From Saccharopolyspora rhizosphaerae (GTDB taxonomy: Bacteria; Actinomycetota; Actinomycetes; Mycobacteriales; Pseudonocardiaceae): a DNA stretch of 64,000 bases. The notes under the pieces are model-generated. The model saw only the letters and a program-made list of their open reading frames with translations. It was not told the DNA's origin and searched no databases. This document shows, piece by piece, positions 16,946 through 25,677 of this stretch (position 1 is the first letter of the stretch; each line of letters begins with the position of its first letter). Both the position numbers and the translations under genes were made by a program. The stretch is from the NCBI RefSeq assembly GCF_003931915.1, contig NZ_RSAA01000004.1, positions 62,001 through 126,000 of the forward strand, written 5' to 3'.

Positions 16946-17665
16946 TCACAGCGTGCCGCTGTGCCCCTGCGTGCCCCCTCCGGGCTGCGACTCGCCGCCG
17001 CCCTTGGCGGCGAACTGCGACTCGGCGTTGTTCAGCCAGCGCGTCCAGCGCTGCTGCATCGGCTGGATGAGGCCGCCGCCGACACCGACGACGATCACGC
17101 CCGCAGCCGAGGCCAGCACTGCGATCAGCACCGGCGTGGTGACGGTGACCGCGATGCCGATCTGGTTCAGCGCGGAGATGATGCCCAGCGCCAGGATGAA
17201 GCCGAAGGCGATCTTGCCCAGCGTCGGGCCGGCCGGGCGGTTGCCCAGCGAGCTGGTGATCAGGTCGGAGACCGCGCGGCCGATCGCCGCGGCCACCAGC
17301 ACCAGGACCACGGCCACGACGATGCGCGGCAGGAACAGCACGACCTGGTCGATGAGGTCCTTGACCGCGTTCGGACCGAACGCGCTGAGCGCCAGCTGCA
17401 AGAAGATCAGCAGGATGAAGTAGTAGATCAGCTTGACGAGGATGTCCCCGACATCAATTCCCGATCCCGACGTCATGTCGTGCAGACCGGATTTCGTCAG
17501 CAGCTTGTTGAACCCCAACTTGCTGAAAGCCATCTGAACGGCCTTGGAAACCGCTTTGGCGATCAACCAGCCGATCAGCAGGATGATCAGGAAGACGACG
17601 AGTTTCGGAACGAAGGTGGCCACCGCGGACCACGCGGCGGCCAATCCTTGCTGGAGAGCTCCCAT
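16946..17665 (-). CDS. TM-helix repeat protein (mechanosensitive channel-like)
   Basis: A 239-residue membrane protein with about five helices and the conserved transmembrane-helix repeat of PF05552 type, known from small mechanosensitive-channel relatives. Visible repeats are LVVFLIILLIGWLIAKAVSKAVQ..LGFNKLL and RIVVAVVLVLVAAAIGRAVSDLI..LG, each a helix followed by a charged face. The C-terminal 35 residues are Gly/Gln-rich and cytosolic (QFAAKGGGESQ). The MscS beta domain is absent, so the ion-conducting role is unproved. It starts at an ATG at 17665 and has its own U-tract terminator. It is divergent from fasR across 246 bases in which no further gene is supported. Confidence 0.85.
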   Translation of the reverse strand: MGALQQGLAAAWSAVATFVPKLVVFLIILLIGWLIAKAVSKAVQMAFSKLGFNKLLTKSGLHDMTSGSGIDVGDILVKLIYYFILLIFLQLALSAFGPNAVKDLIDQVVLFLPRIVVAVVLVLVAAAIGRAVSDLITSSLGNRPAGPTLGKIAFGFILALGIISALNQIGIAVTVTTPVLIAVLASAAGVIVVGVGGGLIQPMQQRWTRWLNNAESQFAAKGGGESQPGGGTQGHSGTL

Positions 17666-17911
17666 GTTCGTTGCTCCTCGGTGGAACCGGAAAGATCAGG
17701 GGCGGTTTCGGGTCTGGGGAATGGAACTCGATCACCACGTGGACAGCAACTGCGACAGGCTCCACGTTCGGAGGAAGCGGTTGATTCACTCGAGTGATTA
17801 CATTCACCGCTTCGGTGAGGCGCTGTGCGTGCACGTGGCGGCGGGTGAGACGGCTCGCTCCGCCCCGCTCCCCGCGACCGCGCTGATCTCGGATCGTGCG
17901 ATTCTGTCGGT

Positions 17912-19126
17912 ATGAGTACCGAAGACGCTGGTGAGCGGGACACCGGTACACGAGATCAGGTCTGCGAAGCCACGCTGCGGCGGCTGGAGCGGGCTTCCGG
18001 CGGCCTGGCCGGGGCCAGCATCAACGCCATGGAGCAGCGGCTCCCCTGGTTCCAGCGGCTCCCCGCCGACCAGCGGGCGAGCGTCCAGCTGGTGACCCAG
18101 ACCGGGGTGTCCAACTTCGTCGCGTGGATGCAGGACTCCAGCCAGTCCATCCGGCTGACCGCCGAGGCGTTCCGCAACGCTCCTCGCGACCTCTCCCGCT
18201 GGGTCAGCCTGCGGCAGACCCTGGAGCTGGTCCGCGTCGCCATCGACGTCTTCGAGCAGCAACTGCCGGAGCTGGCCGAGAAGGAGCACGAGCGCTTCGT
18301 GCTGCTGGAGGCGATCCTGCGCTACACCCGCGAGATCGCCTTCGCCGCCGCCACCTCCTACGCCGCCGCGGCCGAGGCGCGCGGCGCGTGGGACGCCCGG
18401 CTGGAGGCGCTGGTCGTGGACGGCATCGTGCGTGGTGACGCCGAGGAGTCGCTGCTGTCCCGCGCCGCCGCGCTGGGCTGGGACCCGGCCTCGCAGGCGA
18501 CCGTCCTGGTCGGCAACGCCCCCTCGGACGACCCGCCGACCGTCGTCTACCAGGTCCGCAGCCGCGCCGCCCGGATCGGCTGCCCGGTGCTGCTGGGCGT
18601 GCAGGGCTCACGGCTGGTGGTCGTCTTCGGCGGCGCCGGCGAAGGCCGCAGCAACGACGAGATCGCCCTCGGGCTCACCGAGGCGTTCGGAGAAGGCCCG
18701 GTCGTCGCCGGTCCGAGCATGCCGAGCCTGGCCGAGGCGCACCGCTCGGCCGCGGACGCGATGTCGGCGCTGCGGTCGGTGGTGGCCTGGCCGACCGCGC
18801 CTCGCCCGGTCCCCTCGGCCGACCTCCTGCCGGAGCGCGCGCTGGCCGGGGACCCGGAGGCCGAGCGGCAGCTGGTCGAGCGCATCGTGCTGCCGCTGGT
18901 CGACGCGGGTGGCGCGCTGATGGAAACGGTCGACACCTACCTGGAGGTCGGCGGCGTGCTGGAGAACTGCGCCCGCCAGCTCTACGTGCACCCCAACACC
19001 GTGCGCTACCGGCTCCGGCGGGTCGCCGAGCTGACCGGACGAACTCCTTCCCACGCTCGGGACGCCCACGTGCTGCGGGTCGGACTCGCCGTCGGCCGGC
19101 TGGCCAAGGCCCGCGGCCTGTGGTGA
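17912..19126 (+). CDS. fasR: FasR-type PucR/CdaR-family regulator of fatty acid synthesis
   Basis: A 404-residue regulator. Residues about 1-130 are a helical region with ERLPWFQRLPADQRASVQ-like sequence, the middle is a GGDEF-like CdaR domain without catalytic motifs, and the C-terminal 60 residues are the PucR helix-turn-helix: ETVDTYLEVGGVLENCARQL then YVHPNTVRYRLRRVAELTGR. Its place directly before fabD matches S. coelicolor FasR (activator of fabDHPF) and M. tuberculosis Rv2242. It therefore probably binds the inverted repeat in the 174-base space before fabD and senses a fatty-acid precursor, perhaps acyl-CoA; this is by homology. ATG start at 17912 without a strong Shine-Dalgarno. Confidence 0.92.
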   Translation: MSTEDAGERDTGTRDQVCEATLRRLERASGGLAGASINAMEQRLPWFQRLPADQRASVQLVTQTGVSNFVAWMQDSSQSIRLTAEAFRNAPRDLSRWVSLRQTLELVRVAIDVFEQQLPELAEKEHERFVLLEAILRYTREIAFAAATSYAAAAEARGAWDARLEALVVDGIVRGDAEESLLSRAAALGWDPASQATVLVGNAPSDDPPTVVYQVRSRAARIGCPVLLGVQGSRLVVVFGGAGEGRSNDEIALGLTEAFGEGPVVAGPSMPSLAEAHRSAADAMSALRSVVAWPTAPRPVPSADLLPERALAGDPEAERQLVERIVLPLVDAGGALMETVDTYLEVGGVLENCARQLYVHPNTVRYRLRRVAELTGRTPSHARDAHVLRVGLAVGRLAKARGLW

Positions 19127-19215
19127 CACAGGCCTCATCCAGCCGGCCGGTCGGTCACCAACGGGTCACATCCGACAACGATTCACCAGTTGGTACCGCC
19201 TGGTCCTGGTGGTGC

Positions 19216-19232
19216 TTGTAGACACTCCACAA
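19216..19232 (+). promoter_or_regulatory. Inverted repeat before fabD, possible FasR site
   Basis: TTGTAGACACTCCACAA is a near-perfect dyad (TTGTaGA / TCcACAA around CAC) 69 bases before the fabD start. Its position in the only upstream region of the fab operon makes it the best candidate for FasR binding. This is inferred, not known for this genome. Confidence 0.45.
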
Positions 19233-19300
19233 CTTTGCGGTCAGGACTTCGTCCTCGTCGGCATCACCTCCATCCCGGCACCAGGTGTTCAGTAGCAAGA

Positions 19301-20221
19301 GTGATCGCGCTTCTCGCCCCCGGACAGGGGTCCCAGACCCCTGGCATGTTCAACCCGTGGCTCGAGCTCGACGGCGTCGAGGACCGCCTCGGACGCTGGT
19401 CGGAGCTGACCGGACTGGACCTGATCAGGCTCGGCACGACCGCGGAGGCCGACGAGATCAAGGACACCTCGGTGACGCAGCCGCTGGTCGTGGCGTTGTC
19501 GCTGATCGCGGCCGAAGAACTGCGCCGCCGCGTCGAGGTCCCCGCCGACACGCCCGTCGCGGGCCACTCGGTGGGCGAGCTCGCCGCAGCCGCGGTGGCC
19601 GGTGCGCTCGAGTCCGACGACGCCGTGGCGCTGGCCGCGGTGCGCGGCCGGGAGATGGCCGCCGCCTGCGCGCTGGAGCCCACGGGCATGGCCGCGGTGC
19701 TCGGCGGTGACGAGCAGGCCGTGCTGGCGGCGCTGGAGGACCTCGGTCTCGACCCGGCCAACCGCAACGGCGCCGGTCAGATCGTCGCCGCGGGCAAGAA
19801 CGGCGCGCTGGAGCAGCTGGCCGCCGAGCCTCCGGAGGGCGCGCGGGTCCGCCCGCTGCCCGTCGCCGGTGCCTTCCACACCCGCTTCATGGCCCCGGCG
19901 CGGGAAACCCTCGCCAAGCACGCCGAGAACGTGAAGGCCACCGACGCGACGCTGCCGCTGCTGTCCAACGCGGACGGCGCGGTGGTCACCTCCGCCGACG
20001 ACATCCTCAGCCGCCTGGTCAACCAGGTCACCAGCCCGGTCCGCTGGGACAGCTGCATGGCCGCGCTGGGCGAGCGCGGGGTGGACGCCGTCGTGGAGTT
20101 CCCGCCCGCCGGCGCGTTGACCGGCATGGTGCGCCGCGCCCTCAAGGGCGTGCAGACTATCGCCCTCAAAACCCCTGCCGACCTGGACAAGGTCGCCGAC
20201 CAGCTCGGGAGCGCCGCGTGA
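19301..20221 (+). CDS. fabD: Malonyl-CoA:ACP transacylase
   Basis: A 306-residue enzyme that moves malonyl from CoA to acyl carrier protein. Signature elements are IALLAPGQGSQTPGM near the start, the active-site serine in VAGHSVGELAAAA (about residue 90), the conserved histidine in VAGAFHTRFM (about 195) and glutamine/arginine contexts of the family. The GTG at 19301 gives the standard N-terminus; the Shine-Dalgarno is weak. It is the first gene of fabD-fabH-acpP-fabF, with overlapping or close spacing throughout, so malonyl-ACP is made and used by one operon. Control is probably by FasR encoded just upstream. Confidence 0.96.
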   Translation: MIALLAPGQGSQTPGMFNPWLELDGVEDRLGRWSELTGLDLIRLGTTAEADEIKDTSVTQPLVVALSLIAAEELRRRVEVPADTPVAGHSVGELAAAAVAGALESDDAVALAAVRGREMAAACALEPTGMAAVLGGDEQAVLAALEDLGLDPANRNGAGQIVAAGKNGALEQLAAEPPEGARVRPLPVAGAFHTRFMAPARETLAKHAENVKATDATLPLLSNADGAVVTSADDILSRLVNQVTSPVRWDSCMAALGERGVDAVVEFPPAGALTGMVRRALKGVQTIALKTPADLDKVADQLGSAA

Positions 20222-21198
20222 GCCTGCCCCGCATCGCATCGAAGCCCGCCGTGGCGGGCACCAAGCTGCTGGGCTTCGGCAGCACCCAGGGCAACCGGGT
20301 CGTGACCAACCACGACCTGGCCAAGATCGTCGACACCAACGACGAGTGGATCCAGCAGCGGGTCGGCATCGTGCACCGCCGCCTCGGCGACGACGACCAG
20401 ACGGTGGTCAGCATGGCCGTCGAGGCCGGCGCCAAGGCCGTGGCCGACGCCGGGCTGAGCCCGTCCGATGTGGACCAGGTGATCGTCGCGACCTGCACGA
20501 TGCCCGGTGGCATCCCCAACGCCGCCGCGCAGGTCGCCGACCAGATCGGGATCAAGGCGAAGAGCGCGTACGACCTCAACGCCGCGTGCGCCGGCTTCGT
20601 CTACGCCACCGCGCAGGCCTCCGACGCCGTGCGCGCCGGTTCCGCCCGCAACGTGCTGGTCATCGGCTCGGAGCGGTTCCAGGAGTGGCTGGACTGGGAA
20701 GACCGCGCCAACTGCATCATCTTCGCCGACGGCGCGGGCGCCGCGGTGGTCGGCGCCGCCGAGGAACCAGAGCTGGGGCCGGGGGTGCTGGGCAGCGCCG
20801 GCGACCTGGTGGACACCATCTACCTGCGCGAGAACAAGTACATCTACCAGGAGGGCCAGTCGGTCTTCCGGTGGGCGACCACCCAGATCGCGCCGGTGGC
20901 CATCGAGGCCGTCGAAGCCGCCGGGCTCCAGCTCTCCGACATCGACGTCCTGGTCCCGCACCAGGCGAACCTGCGGATCGTCGAGGCCATCGGCAGGAAG
21001 TTGCAGACCAAGGGTGCCCGCGATGACCTGGTCGTCGCGCGTGACATCGTCTACTCCGGCAACACCTCGTCGGCGTCGATCCCGCTGTCGATCGACCACA
21101 TGCGGGCGGCCGGGGAGATCCCCAGCGGTGCGGTGATGCTCCTCGTGGGCTTCGGTGCCGGGTTGTCCTACGCGGCCCAGGTCGCCGTGTGCCCTTGA
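20218..21198 (+). CDS. fabH: 3-oxoacyl-ACP synthase III
   Basis: A 326-residue KAS III that condenses a short acyl-CoA with malonyl-ACP to start fatty acid synthesis. The catalytic cysteine is in DLNAACAGFVYA, the histidine in LVPHQANLRI and the asparagine in VYSGNTSSASIPL. The start GTG overlaps the fabD stop by four bases. An N-terminal extension SLPRIASKPAVAGTKLLGFG is slightly longer than in E. coli. In actinomycetes FabH commonly prefers branched starters, which would give iso/anteiso fatty acids; substrate choice is not visible here. A 75-base gap follows before acpP. Confidence 0.96.
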   Translation: MSLPRIASKPAVAGTKLLGFGSTQGNRVVTNHDLAKIVDTNDEWIQQRVGIVHRRLGDDDQTVVSMAVEAGAKAVADAGLSPSDVDQVIVATCTMPGGIPNAAAQVADQIGIKAKSAYDLNAACAGFVYATAQASDAVRAGSARNVLVIGSERFQEWLDWEDRANCIIFADGAGAAVVGAAEEPELGPGVLGSAGDLVDTIYLRENKYIYQEGQSVFRWATTQIAPVAIEAVEAAGLQLSDIDVLVPHQANLRIVEAIGRKLQTKGARDDLVVARDIVYSGNTSSASIPLSIDHMRAAGEIPSGAVMLLVGFGAGLSYAAQVAVCP

Positions 21199-21273
21199 TG
21201 TCATGCCAGTGAAGAGCCACCGCAGGCCGCAGGCCCGGCGGTAGGGACGTAAGAACCAGGAAGGGAAAACCAA

Positions 21274-21513
21274 GTGTCGAACGAAGAAATCACCAAGGGT
21301 CTCGCCGCCATCGTCGAGGAGGTCGCGGGTGTCGACGCGGCCGACGTGACCACCGACAAGTCCTTCGTCGACGACCTGGACATCGACTCGCTGTCCATGG
21401 TGGAGATCGCCGTGCAGGCCGAGGACAAGTTCGGCGTCAAGATCCCGGACGACCAGCTGGCCAACCTCAAGACCGTCGGTGATGCGGTCGACTACATCAC
21501 CAACAACGCATGA
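21274..21513 (+). CDS. acpP: Acyl carrier protein
   Basis: A 79-residue acidic carrier with the phosphopantetheine-attachment serine in DDLDIDSLSMVEIAVQAEDK, the classic DSL motif (serine about residue 39). The four-helix layout and C-terminal GDAVDYITNNA are normal. The GTG start follows an AGGAAGG site, stronger than its neighbours', in line with the need for high ACP levels. The stop overlaps the fabF start (ATGA). Confidence 0.97.
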   Translation: MSNEEITKGLAAIVEEVAGVDAADVTTDKSFVDDLDIDSLSMVEIAVQAEDKFGVKIPDDQLANLKTVGDAVDYITNNA

Positions 21514-22754
21514 CCACCGAAGTCGTCATCACCGGGCTGGGGGCGACGACACCGCTCGGTGGTGACGTCGCGTCCACTTGGGACGGGCTGCTCAACGGCT
21601 CCAGCGGCATCCGCCGCATGGAGGCCGAATGGCTCGACACCTACGAGCTGCCCGCGAAGATCAGCGCTCCGCTGGCGGTCGATCCGAGCGAGGTGCTGCC
21701 TCGCGTGCAGCTGCGCCGGATGGACCGCTGCGAGGCCATCGCGGTCATCGCGGCCCGCGAAGCGTGGGCTGATGCCGGCTTCGACATGCCCACCGACGAG
21801 TCCGAACCCGTCGACCCGGATCGGCTCGGCGTGGCGCTGGGCACCGGCATCGGTGGCCCGCTGACCCTGCTGCAGCAGGACGACCAGCTGGAAGCGGGTG
21901 GCCTGCGCAAGGTGTCGCCGCTCACCGTGCCGATGCTGATGCCCAACGGGCCGGCCGCGATGGTCAGCCTGGAGCTGCGCGCTCGTGCCGGTGTGCACTC
22001 GCCGGCCTCGGCGTGCGCCTCCGGTGCCGAAGGCCTGGCCAAGGCCGCTGAGATGATCCGGTACGGGCACGCCGACGTGGTGGTGGCCGGTGGTGCGGAG
22101 TCCTGCATCCACCCGATCACCATCGCCGGTTTCGCCCAGGCCCGGACCCTGAGCACGCGCAACGACGAGCCGGAGCGCGCCTCCCGCCCGTTCGACGTGG
22201 ACCGCGACGGGTTCGTGATGGGCGAGGGCGCCGGTGTGGTGGTCCTGGAGAGCGCTGAGCACGCCAAGGCGCGCGGTGCTCGGATCTACGGCCGCCTGGC
22301 CGGGGCCGGCATCACCTCGGACGCCTACCACATCACCGGGAGCCACCCGGACGGTCTGGGCCAGGTCGCCGCGATGCGCAAGGCGCTCGCGGACGCCGAC
22401 CTGCAAGCCTCCGACATCGGGCACGTCAACGCGCACGCGACCTCGACCGTGGTCGGTGACGTGGGCGAGGCGAACTCGGTGCGCAAGGCCCTCGGGGACG
22501 GGGCGGTCGTGACCGCGCCCAAGGGTTCGCTCGGGCACCTGGTCGGCGGGGCCGGTGCGGTCGAGAGCATCGTCACGATCCTCTCGCTGCACCACGGCGT
22601 CATCCCGGCGACGCAGAACCTCGAGAACGTCGACCCCAAGGTGGAGCTGGACGTGGTGGCCGACAAGCCGCGCCACGTCGAGCAGACCGCCGCCCTCAAC
22701 AACGCCTTCGGCTTCGGCGGGCACAACGTCGCCCTCGCCTTCGCCCGGGCGTGA
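21510..22754 (+). CDS. fabF: 3-oxoacyl-ACP synthase II
   Basis: A 414-residue KAS II that elongates acyl-ACP with malonyl-ACP. The Cys-His-His triad is present: SPASACASGAEGLA (cysteine about residue 171), VNAHATSTVVGD (about 310) and KGSLGHLVGGAGA (about 347). The N-terminal VVITGLGATTPLGGDV and C-terminal NNAFGFGGHNVALAF are typical. The start overlaps the acpP stop. In mycolate producers this position holds kasA; the sequence here reads as an ordinary FabF. It ends the operon, followed by a perfect hairpin. Confidence 0.96.
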   Translation: MTTEVVITGLGATTPLGGDVASTWDGLLNGSSGIRRMEAEWLDTYELPAKISAPLAVDPSEVLPRVQLRRMDRCEAIAVIAAREAWADAGFDMPTDESEPVDPDRLGVALGTGIGGPLTLLQQDDQLEAGGLRKVSPLTVPMLMPNGPAAMVSLELRARAGVHSPASACASGAEGLAKAAEMIRYGHADVVVAGGAESCIHPITIAGFAQARTLSTRNDEPERASRPFDVDRDGFVMGEGAGVVVLESAEHAKARGARIYGRLAGAGITSDAYHITGSHPDGLGQVAAMRKALADADLQASDIGHVNAHATSTVVGDVGEANSVRKALGDGAVVTAPKGSLGHLVGGAGAVESIVTILSLHHGVIPATQNLENVDPKVELDVVADKPRHVEQTAALNNAFGFGGHNVALAFARA

Positions 22755-22762
22755 TCGCGGCC

Positions 22763-22790
22763 GCGGGGACGGGCACCGGCCCGTCCCCGC
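22763..22790. terminator. Hairpin terminator between fabF and the convergent gene
   Basis: GCGGGGACGGGC and GCCCGTCCCCGC form a perfect 12-bp stem with a four-base loop (ACCG), eight bases after the fabF stop. It can serve both strands, as the next gene ends at 22860 from the other side. No U tract. Confidence 0.8.
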
Positions 22791-22859
22791 GAAGCCCGCT
22801 CTTCTCGCGCGTGCGCGCGCTCTCCTCCTCCACTCCCGACCGAGCAGCGACCCGGTGCC

Positions 22860-23444
22860 TCAGGCGCAGGGGGCCGCGATCGCGCTGTTCGGGAGCTTGC
22901 TGATGTCCAGGACGGCGTTGCCGTTCTCGTCGACGACGACTGGGTAGACGACGTCCCACTGCACGCAGTGCGCCTTGACCTGCGGCGGCGCGTCCTCGAG
23001 GTCCTGCTCGCTCTTGAAGCTGAGCATCACCAGCGCGGAGCGGTCCTGTCCCGGGTCGATGCGGTGGACCTTCATGTCGTGGTCCCGGGTGCTGTCGTAG
23101 TCGTCGAACCACTTGCTCTGCGGGAGTTCGCGCCACTTGCTGGGCGGGACCGTCGACTTCCAGAGCTCGTAGTTCTTGCGGTTGATGCCGTCGAAGTAGT
23201 TGTCCAGCAGGCCCTCGATGATGCGCTGGTCCGGGTAGGCCGCGGCATCGGGCGAGTACTCGACCCCGGAGCGGGAGACGACGGGCTGCTGATCGGCTCG
23301 AACGCCCGGAACGCTCGGACCCCCCTGGACCCGCTGTTCGTCCCCTCCGAAGTGGAGGAACCGGGCGAGCAGGACACCACCGGTACCGGCCGCGAGGAGC
23401 ACGACGACGGCGAGCGGGATCCCCCATGTCAGCCAAGAGCGCAC
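22860..23444 (-). CDS. Membrane-anchored extracytoplasmic protein, unknown function
   Basis: A 194-residue protein with one N-terminal transmembrane helix (residues about 6-29, WGIPLAVVVLLAAGTGGVLLA) and an outside domain. The domain contains AYPDQRIIEGLLDNYFDGIN, NYELWKSTVPPSKWRELPQSK, DYDSTRDHDMKVHRID and a C-terminal CVQWDVVYPVVVDENG..PCA with two cysteines that may pair. The fold suggests a small NTF2-like or DUF4878-like domain, which is a guess. No enzymatic motif is seen. The GTG start lacks a clear ribosome-binding site. It is convergent with fabF and 50 bases downstream of the DUF3145 gene, possibly co-transcribed with it. Confidence 0.75.
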   Translation of the reverse strand: MRSWLTWGIPLAVVVLLAAGTGGVLLARFLHFGGDEQRVQGGPSVPGVRADQQPVVSRSGVEYSPDAAAYPDQRIIEGLLDNYFDGINRKNYELWKSTVPPSKWRELPQSKWFDDYDSTRDHDMKVHRIDPGQDRSALVMLSFKSEQDLEDAPPQVKAHCVQWDVVYPVVVDENGNAVLDISKLPNSAIAAPCA

Positions 23445-23494
23445 GGGGCACAGCTTCGCACAACCCGATCAGGCGAGTGCGGGCTTCCCGGAAA

Positions 23495-24010
23495 TCACCC
23501 GACGCGGTGCAGCACGGTCACCGGAGCGCCATCGCCGGCGCGGCGGAACGGTTCGAGGGCGTCGTCCCACGCCGCCCCGAGCAGCTGCTCGACGCGGTGC
23601 GCGAACGCCTCCGGCCCCTTGGCGTTGGCCGCCAACGTGCGGAGTTGATCTTCGCTCACGACGATGTCACCATTGGCGCTGGTGCAGGCGCGCCACAGAC
23701 CGAGTCCGGGCGCGTGGCAGAACCGCTGCCCGTCGACCCCGGGGCTAGGGTCCTCCGTGATCTCGAAGCGCAACATGGGCCACGCGCGCAGGGCGGTCAC
23801 GAGGCGTGCTCCGGTACCCGGCTCACCCGTCCAGGTGCACTCCGCGCGGAGTTGCCCGGGGGCTGCCGGTTGCGCCGTCCAGCGGAGTTCCGTCCGAGTG
23901 CCGAGTGCGCCGGAAATCGCCCACTCGACGTGCGGGCAGACCGCAGACGGCGACGAGTGGATGTAGACCACACCGCAGGTGAGGCCACTGTCGCTGCCAC
24001 GGGTGCTCAC
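23495..24010 (-). CDS. DUF3145 family protein
   Basis: A 171-residue actinobacterial protein with the DUF3145 hallmarks GVVYIHSSPSAVCPHVEWAI, TELRWTAQPAAPGQLRAEC, ALRAWPMLRFEITEDPS and DGQRFCHAPGLGLWRACTS followed by GDIVVSEDQLRTL. Three or four conserved cysteines and no membrane segment are seen. The function of the family is unknown; it is usually found beside the fab cluster. The GTG at 24010 has a GGAGG site eight bases upstream. Confidence 0.9.
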   Translation of the reverse strand: MSTRGSDSGLTCGVVYIHSSPSAVCPHVEWAISGALGTRTELRWTAQPAAPGQLRAECTWTGEPGTGARLVTALRAWPMLRFEITEDPSPGVDGQRFCHAPGLGLWRACTSANGDIVVSEDQLRTLAANAKGPEAFAHRVEQLLGAAWDDALEPFRRAGDGAPVTVLHRVG

Positions 24011-24386
24011 TGCTGACCTCCGCTGTTCGACGAGGGACGTCTTCCCCTACGACCTCGCGAACTCGACGATCACCAGTTGCCGCGTCATTCTGCATCGCGG
24101 GTGGAGATCTTCGCCACCGCGAGATCAGCATCCGCAGGCGTCCGAAAAAGCCCGGCACCAGCCGAGACCAGCACCCCTCCGGCGACGGAGGTTCACTGAA
24201 ATCGCTGATCCGAGCGCCGCGACGGGTGATCGGCATCCCTCGGACGCAGCAACACCAGCTCGGCAGACGAGTGGCGATTACCACTCGAACGGATTAATGC
24301 GCAAGCCGAAGCACGCGCCCGATCCACCCCCGCTAACGTCAACACCGCGGAAACACCCAGCACACCGCAACTCTCGAGGAGGCCCG
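24011..24386. other. Divergent intergenic region, no gene seen
   Basis: This 376-base stretch separates the divergent DUF3145 gene and the NERD-like membrane protein. Base composition is lower in GC than the flanking genes and no convincing ORF, RNA or repeat is visible. It presumably carries the two promoters. Confidence 0.5.
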
Positions 24387-25631
24387 ATGCACCTGGTGCG
24401 GCTCGGAGTGGAACCGACCGAGGTCGGTGCCGACGTCCGGGCGGCCATCGCCGCGTGGGGATCCGGTCGCTCGGTTCTCGGAGGCGTCACCGTGTTCGGC
24501 TGCCGACCTCCTGGCAGCCCGCGCGAGCTCGACGCGGTGATCGTGCTGCCCCGGGGGCTGATCGTAGTGCTGGGCGTGGACCTGCCCGAACCGGCGTTGA
24601 AGCTCGAAGCCCCGGCGGGCACGCCGTGGACGGTCGACGGCTGGCCGCTGGTGCGCACCGAGGGCGCGGTCAACCCGGCGCAGGAGGGGTTGGAGTCCGC
24701 GGCGGCGCTGGCTCGCAGCCTGCAGTCGCGCGGCCTGGAACCGCTGCCGGTCGCCGCGGTCGTCGCCGTCGGCCCCTACGTCGGGCAGGTCACCCAGCCG
24801 ACCACCGACCTGCACCGCGGCGTGCGGGTGGTCTCGCCGAACACGACCTCCGTCCTGTCGGCGGCTCGTGAGCTCGCGACCTACGAGAGCACGTGCGACG
24901 CGGGTTCCGCGAAGGCGCTGCTGGACGTGCTCGGCGCCGAGGTGACCGGTGAAGTGCTGGTCGGCGAGGGGTTCCCGGAAGCGCCGGAGGTGGACCTCGC
25001 CGGCGCCGACACGATGCTCATCCCGAAGTACTCCGAGAAACGTCCCGCCGGCCGGGCTCGCACGTCCGCGCGGTCCCGGTCGTTCCCGCGCGGCAAGCTG
25101 ATCGGGGCGGTGGCCGCGCTGGTGGTGGTGTTCGGGCTGCTCGGAGCTCTGGCGCTGGGTTCGACGTGGGCAGGTCCACCGGAAGTCGCGACCCAGCGGG
25201 TCGACGGGGTGGGGTTCGCGCACCGCGCGACCGACCACGTCGCCGCGTGCGGCCAGCACTCCTACGGCGACGTGCAGCGGTGGTTCCAGGTGCAGCCGTG
25301 CCGCAGCCTGCGGCGCGGGCTCTTCGAGACGCACCGCGGTGAGTCGGCGGTGGCGCTGTCGGTCGCGGTCGTGGACCTGCCGGGCCAGGAAGCGGCCACG
25401 CAGTTGCGGAAGCTGCTGGAGTCGGCCGGAACCGGTGGCATCAGCGACCTCGTCTCGCAGGGGCGCGGCTGGTCGGGCGGGCCGCGCGACTTCGGCGACG
25501 CCGCGCAGGCGGTGCAGCAGCACGGCAGCCAGGTCCGCGTCGTGCAGGCGGTGTGGGCGCGAGAACCGTCCCACCCCGACGACCTGGAACTGCGCGCCAT
25601 GGCCGAACGCGGCCTACGGCTCCACCCCTAG
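24387..25631 (+). CDS. Membrane protein with NERD-like N-terminal domain, unknown function
   Basis: A 414-residue protein starting at an ATG with a GAGGAGG site. Residues about 40-165 resemble a nuclease-related (NERD) domain: SPRELDAVIVLPRGLIVVLG, then NPAQEGLESAAALARSLQSR and VAAVVAVGPYVGQ, but the catalytic lysine expected after the second strand is replaced, so nuclease activity is doubtful. One transmembrane helix lies at about 237-259 (LIGAVAALVVVFGLLGALAL). The outside part (about 265-414) has two cysteines (AACGQHSYGDVQ, QPCRSLRRG) and a RsgI/sensor-like look. The gene is monocistronic and convergent with the next gene across repeat copy B. The domain call is from pattern only. Confidence 0.75.
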   Translation: MHLVRLGVEPTEVGADVRAAIAAWGSGRSVLGGVTVFGCRPPGSPRELDAVIVLPRGLIVVLGVDLPEPALKLEAPAGTPWTVDGWPLVRTEGAVNPAQEGLESAAALARSLQSRGLEPLPVAAVVAVGPYVGQVTQPTTDLHRGVRVVSPNTTSVLSAARELATYESTCDAGSAKALLDVLGAEVTGEVLVGEGFPEAPEVDLAGADTMLIPKYSEKRPAGRARTSARSRSFPRGKLIGAVAALVVVFGLLGALALGSTWAGPPEVATQRVDGVGFAHRATDHVAACGQHSYGDVQRWFQVQPCRSLRRGLFETHRGESAVALSVAVVDLPGQEAATQLRKLLESAGTGGISDLVSQGRGWSGGPRDFGDAAQAVQQHGSQVRVVQAVWAREPSHPDDLELRAMAERGLRLHP

Positions 25632-25677
25632 CCAGCAGCCCGGCGCAGCCGCCGTTCAACCCCCGCGCCGGGCGGCA

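Noticed and set aside
22860-23444. Annotating this as a thiol-disulfide or transport protein
   Set aside because: Only one helix and two cysteines; no motif supports a specific function.
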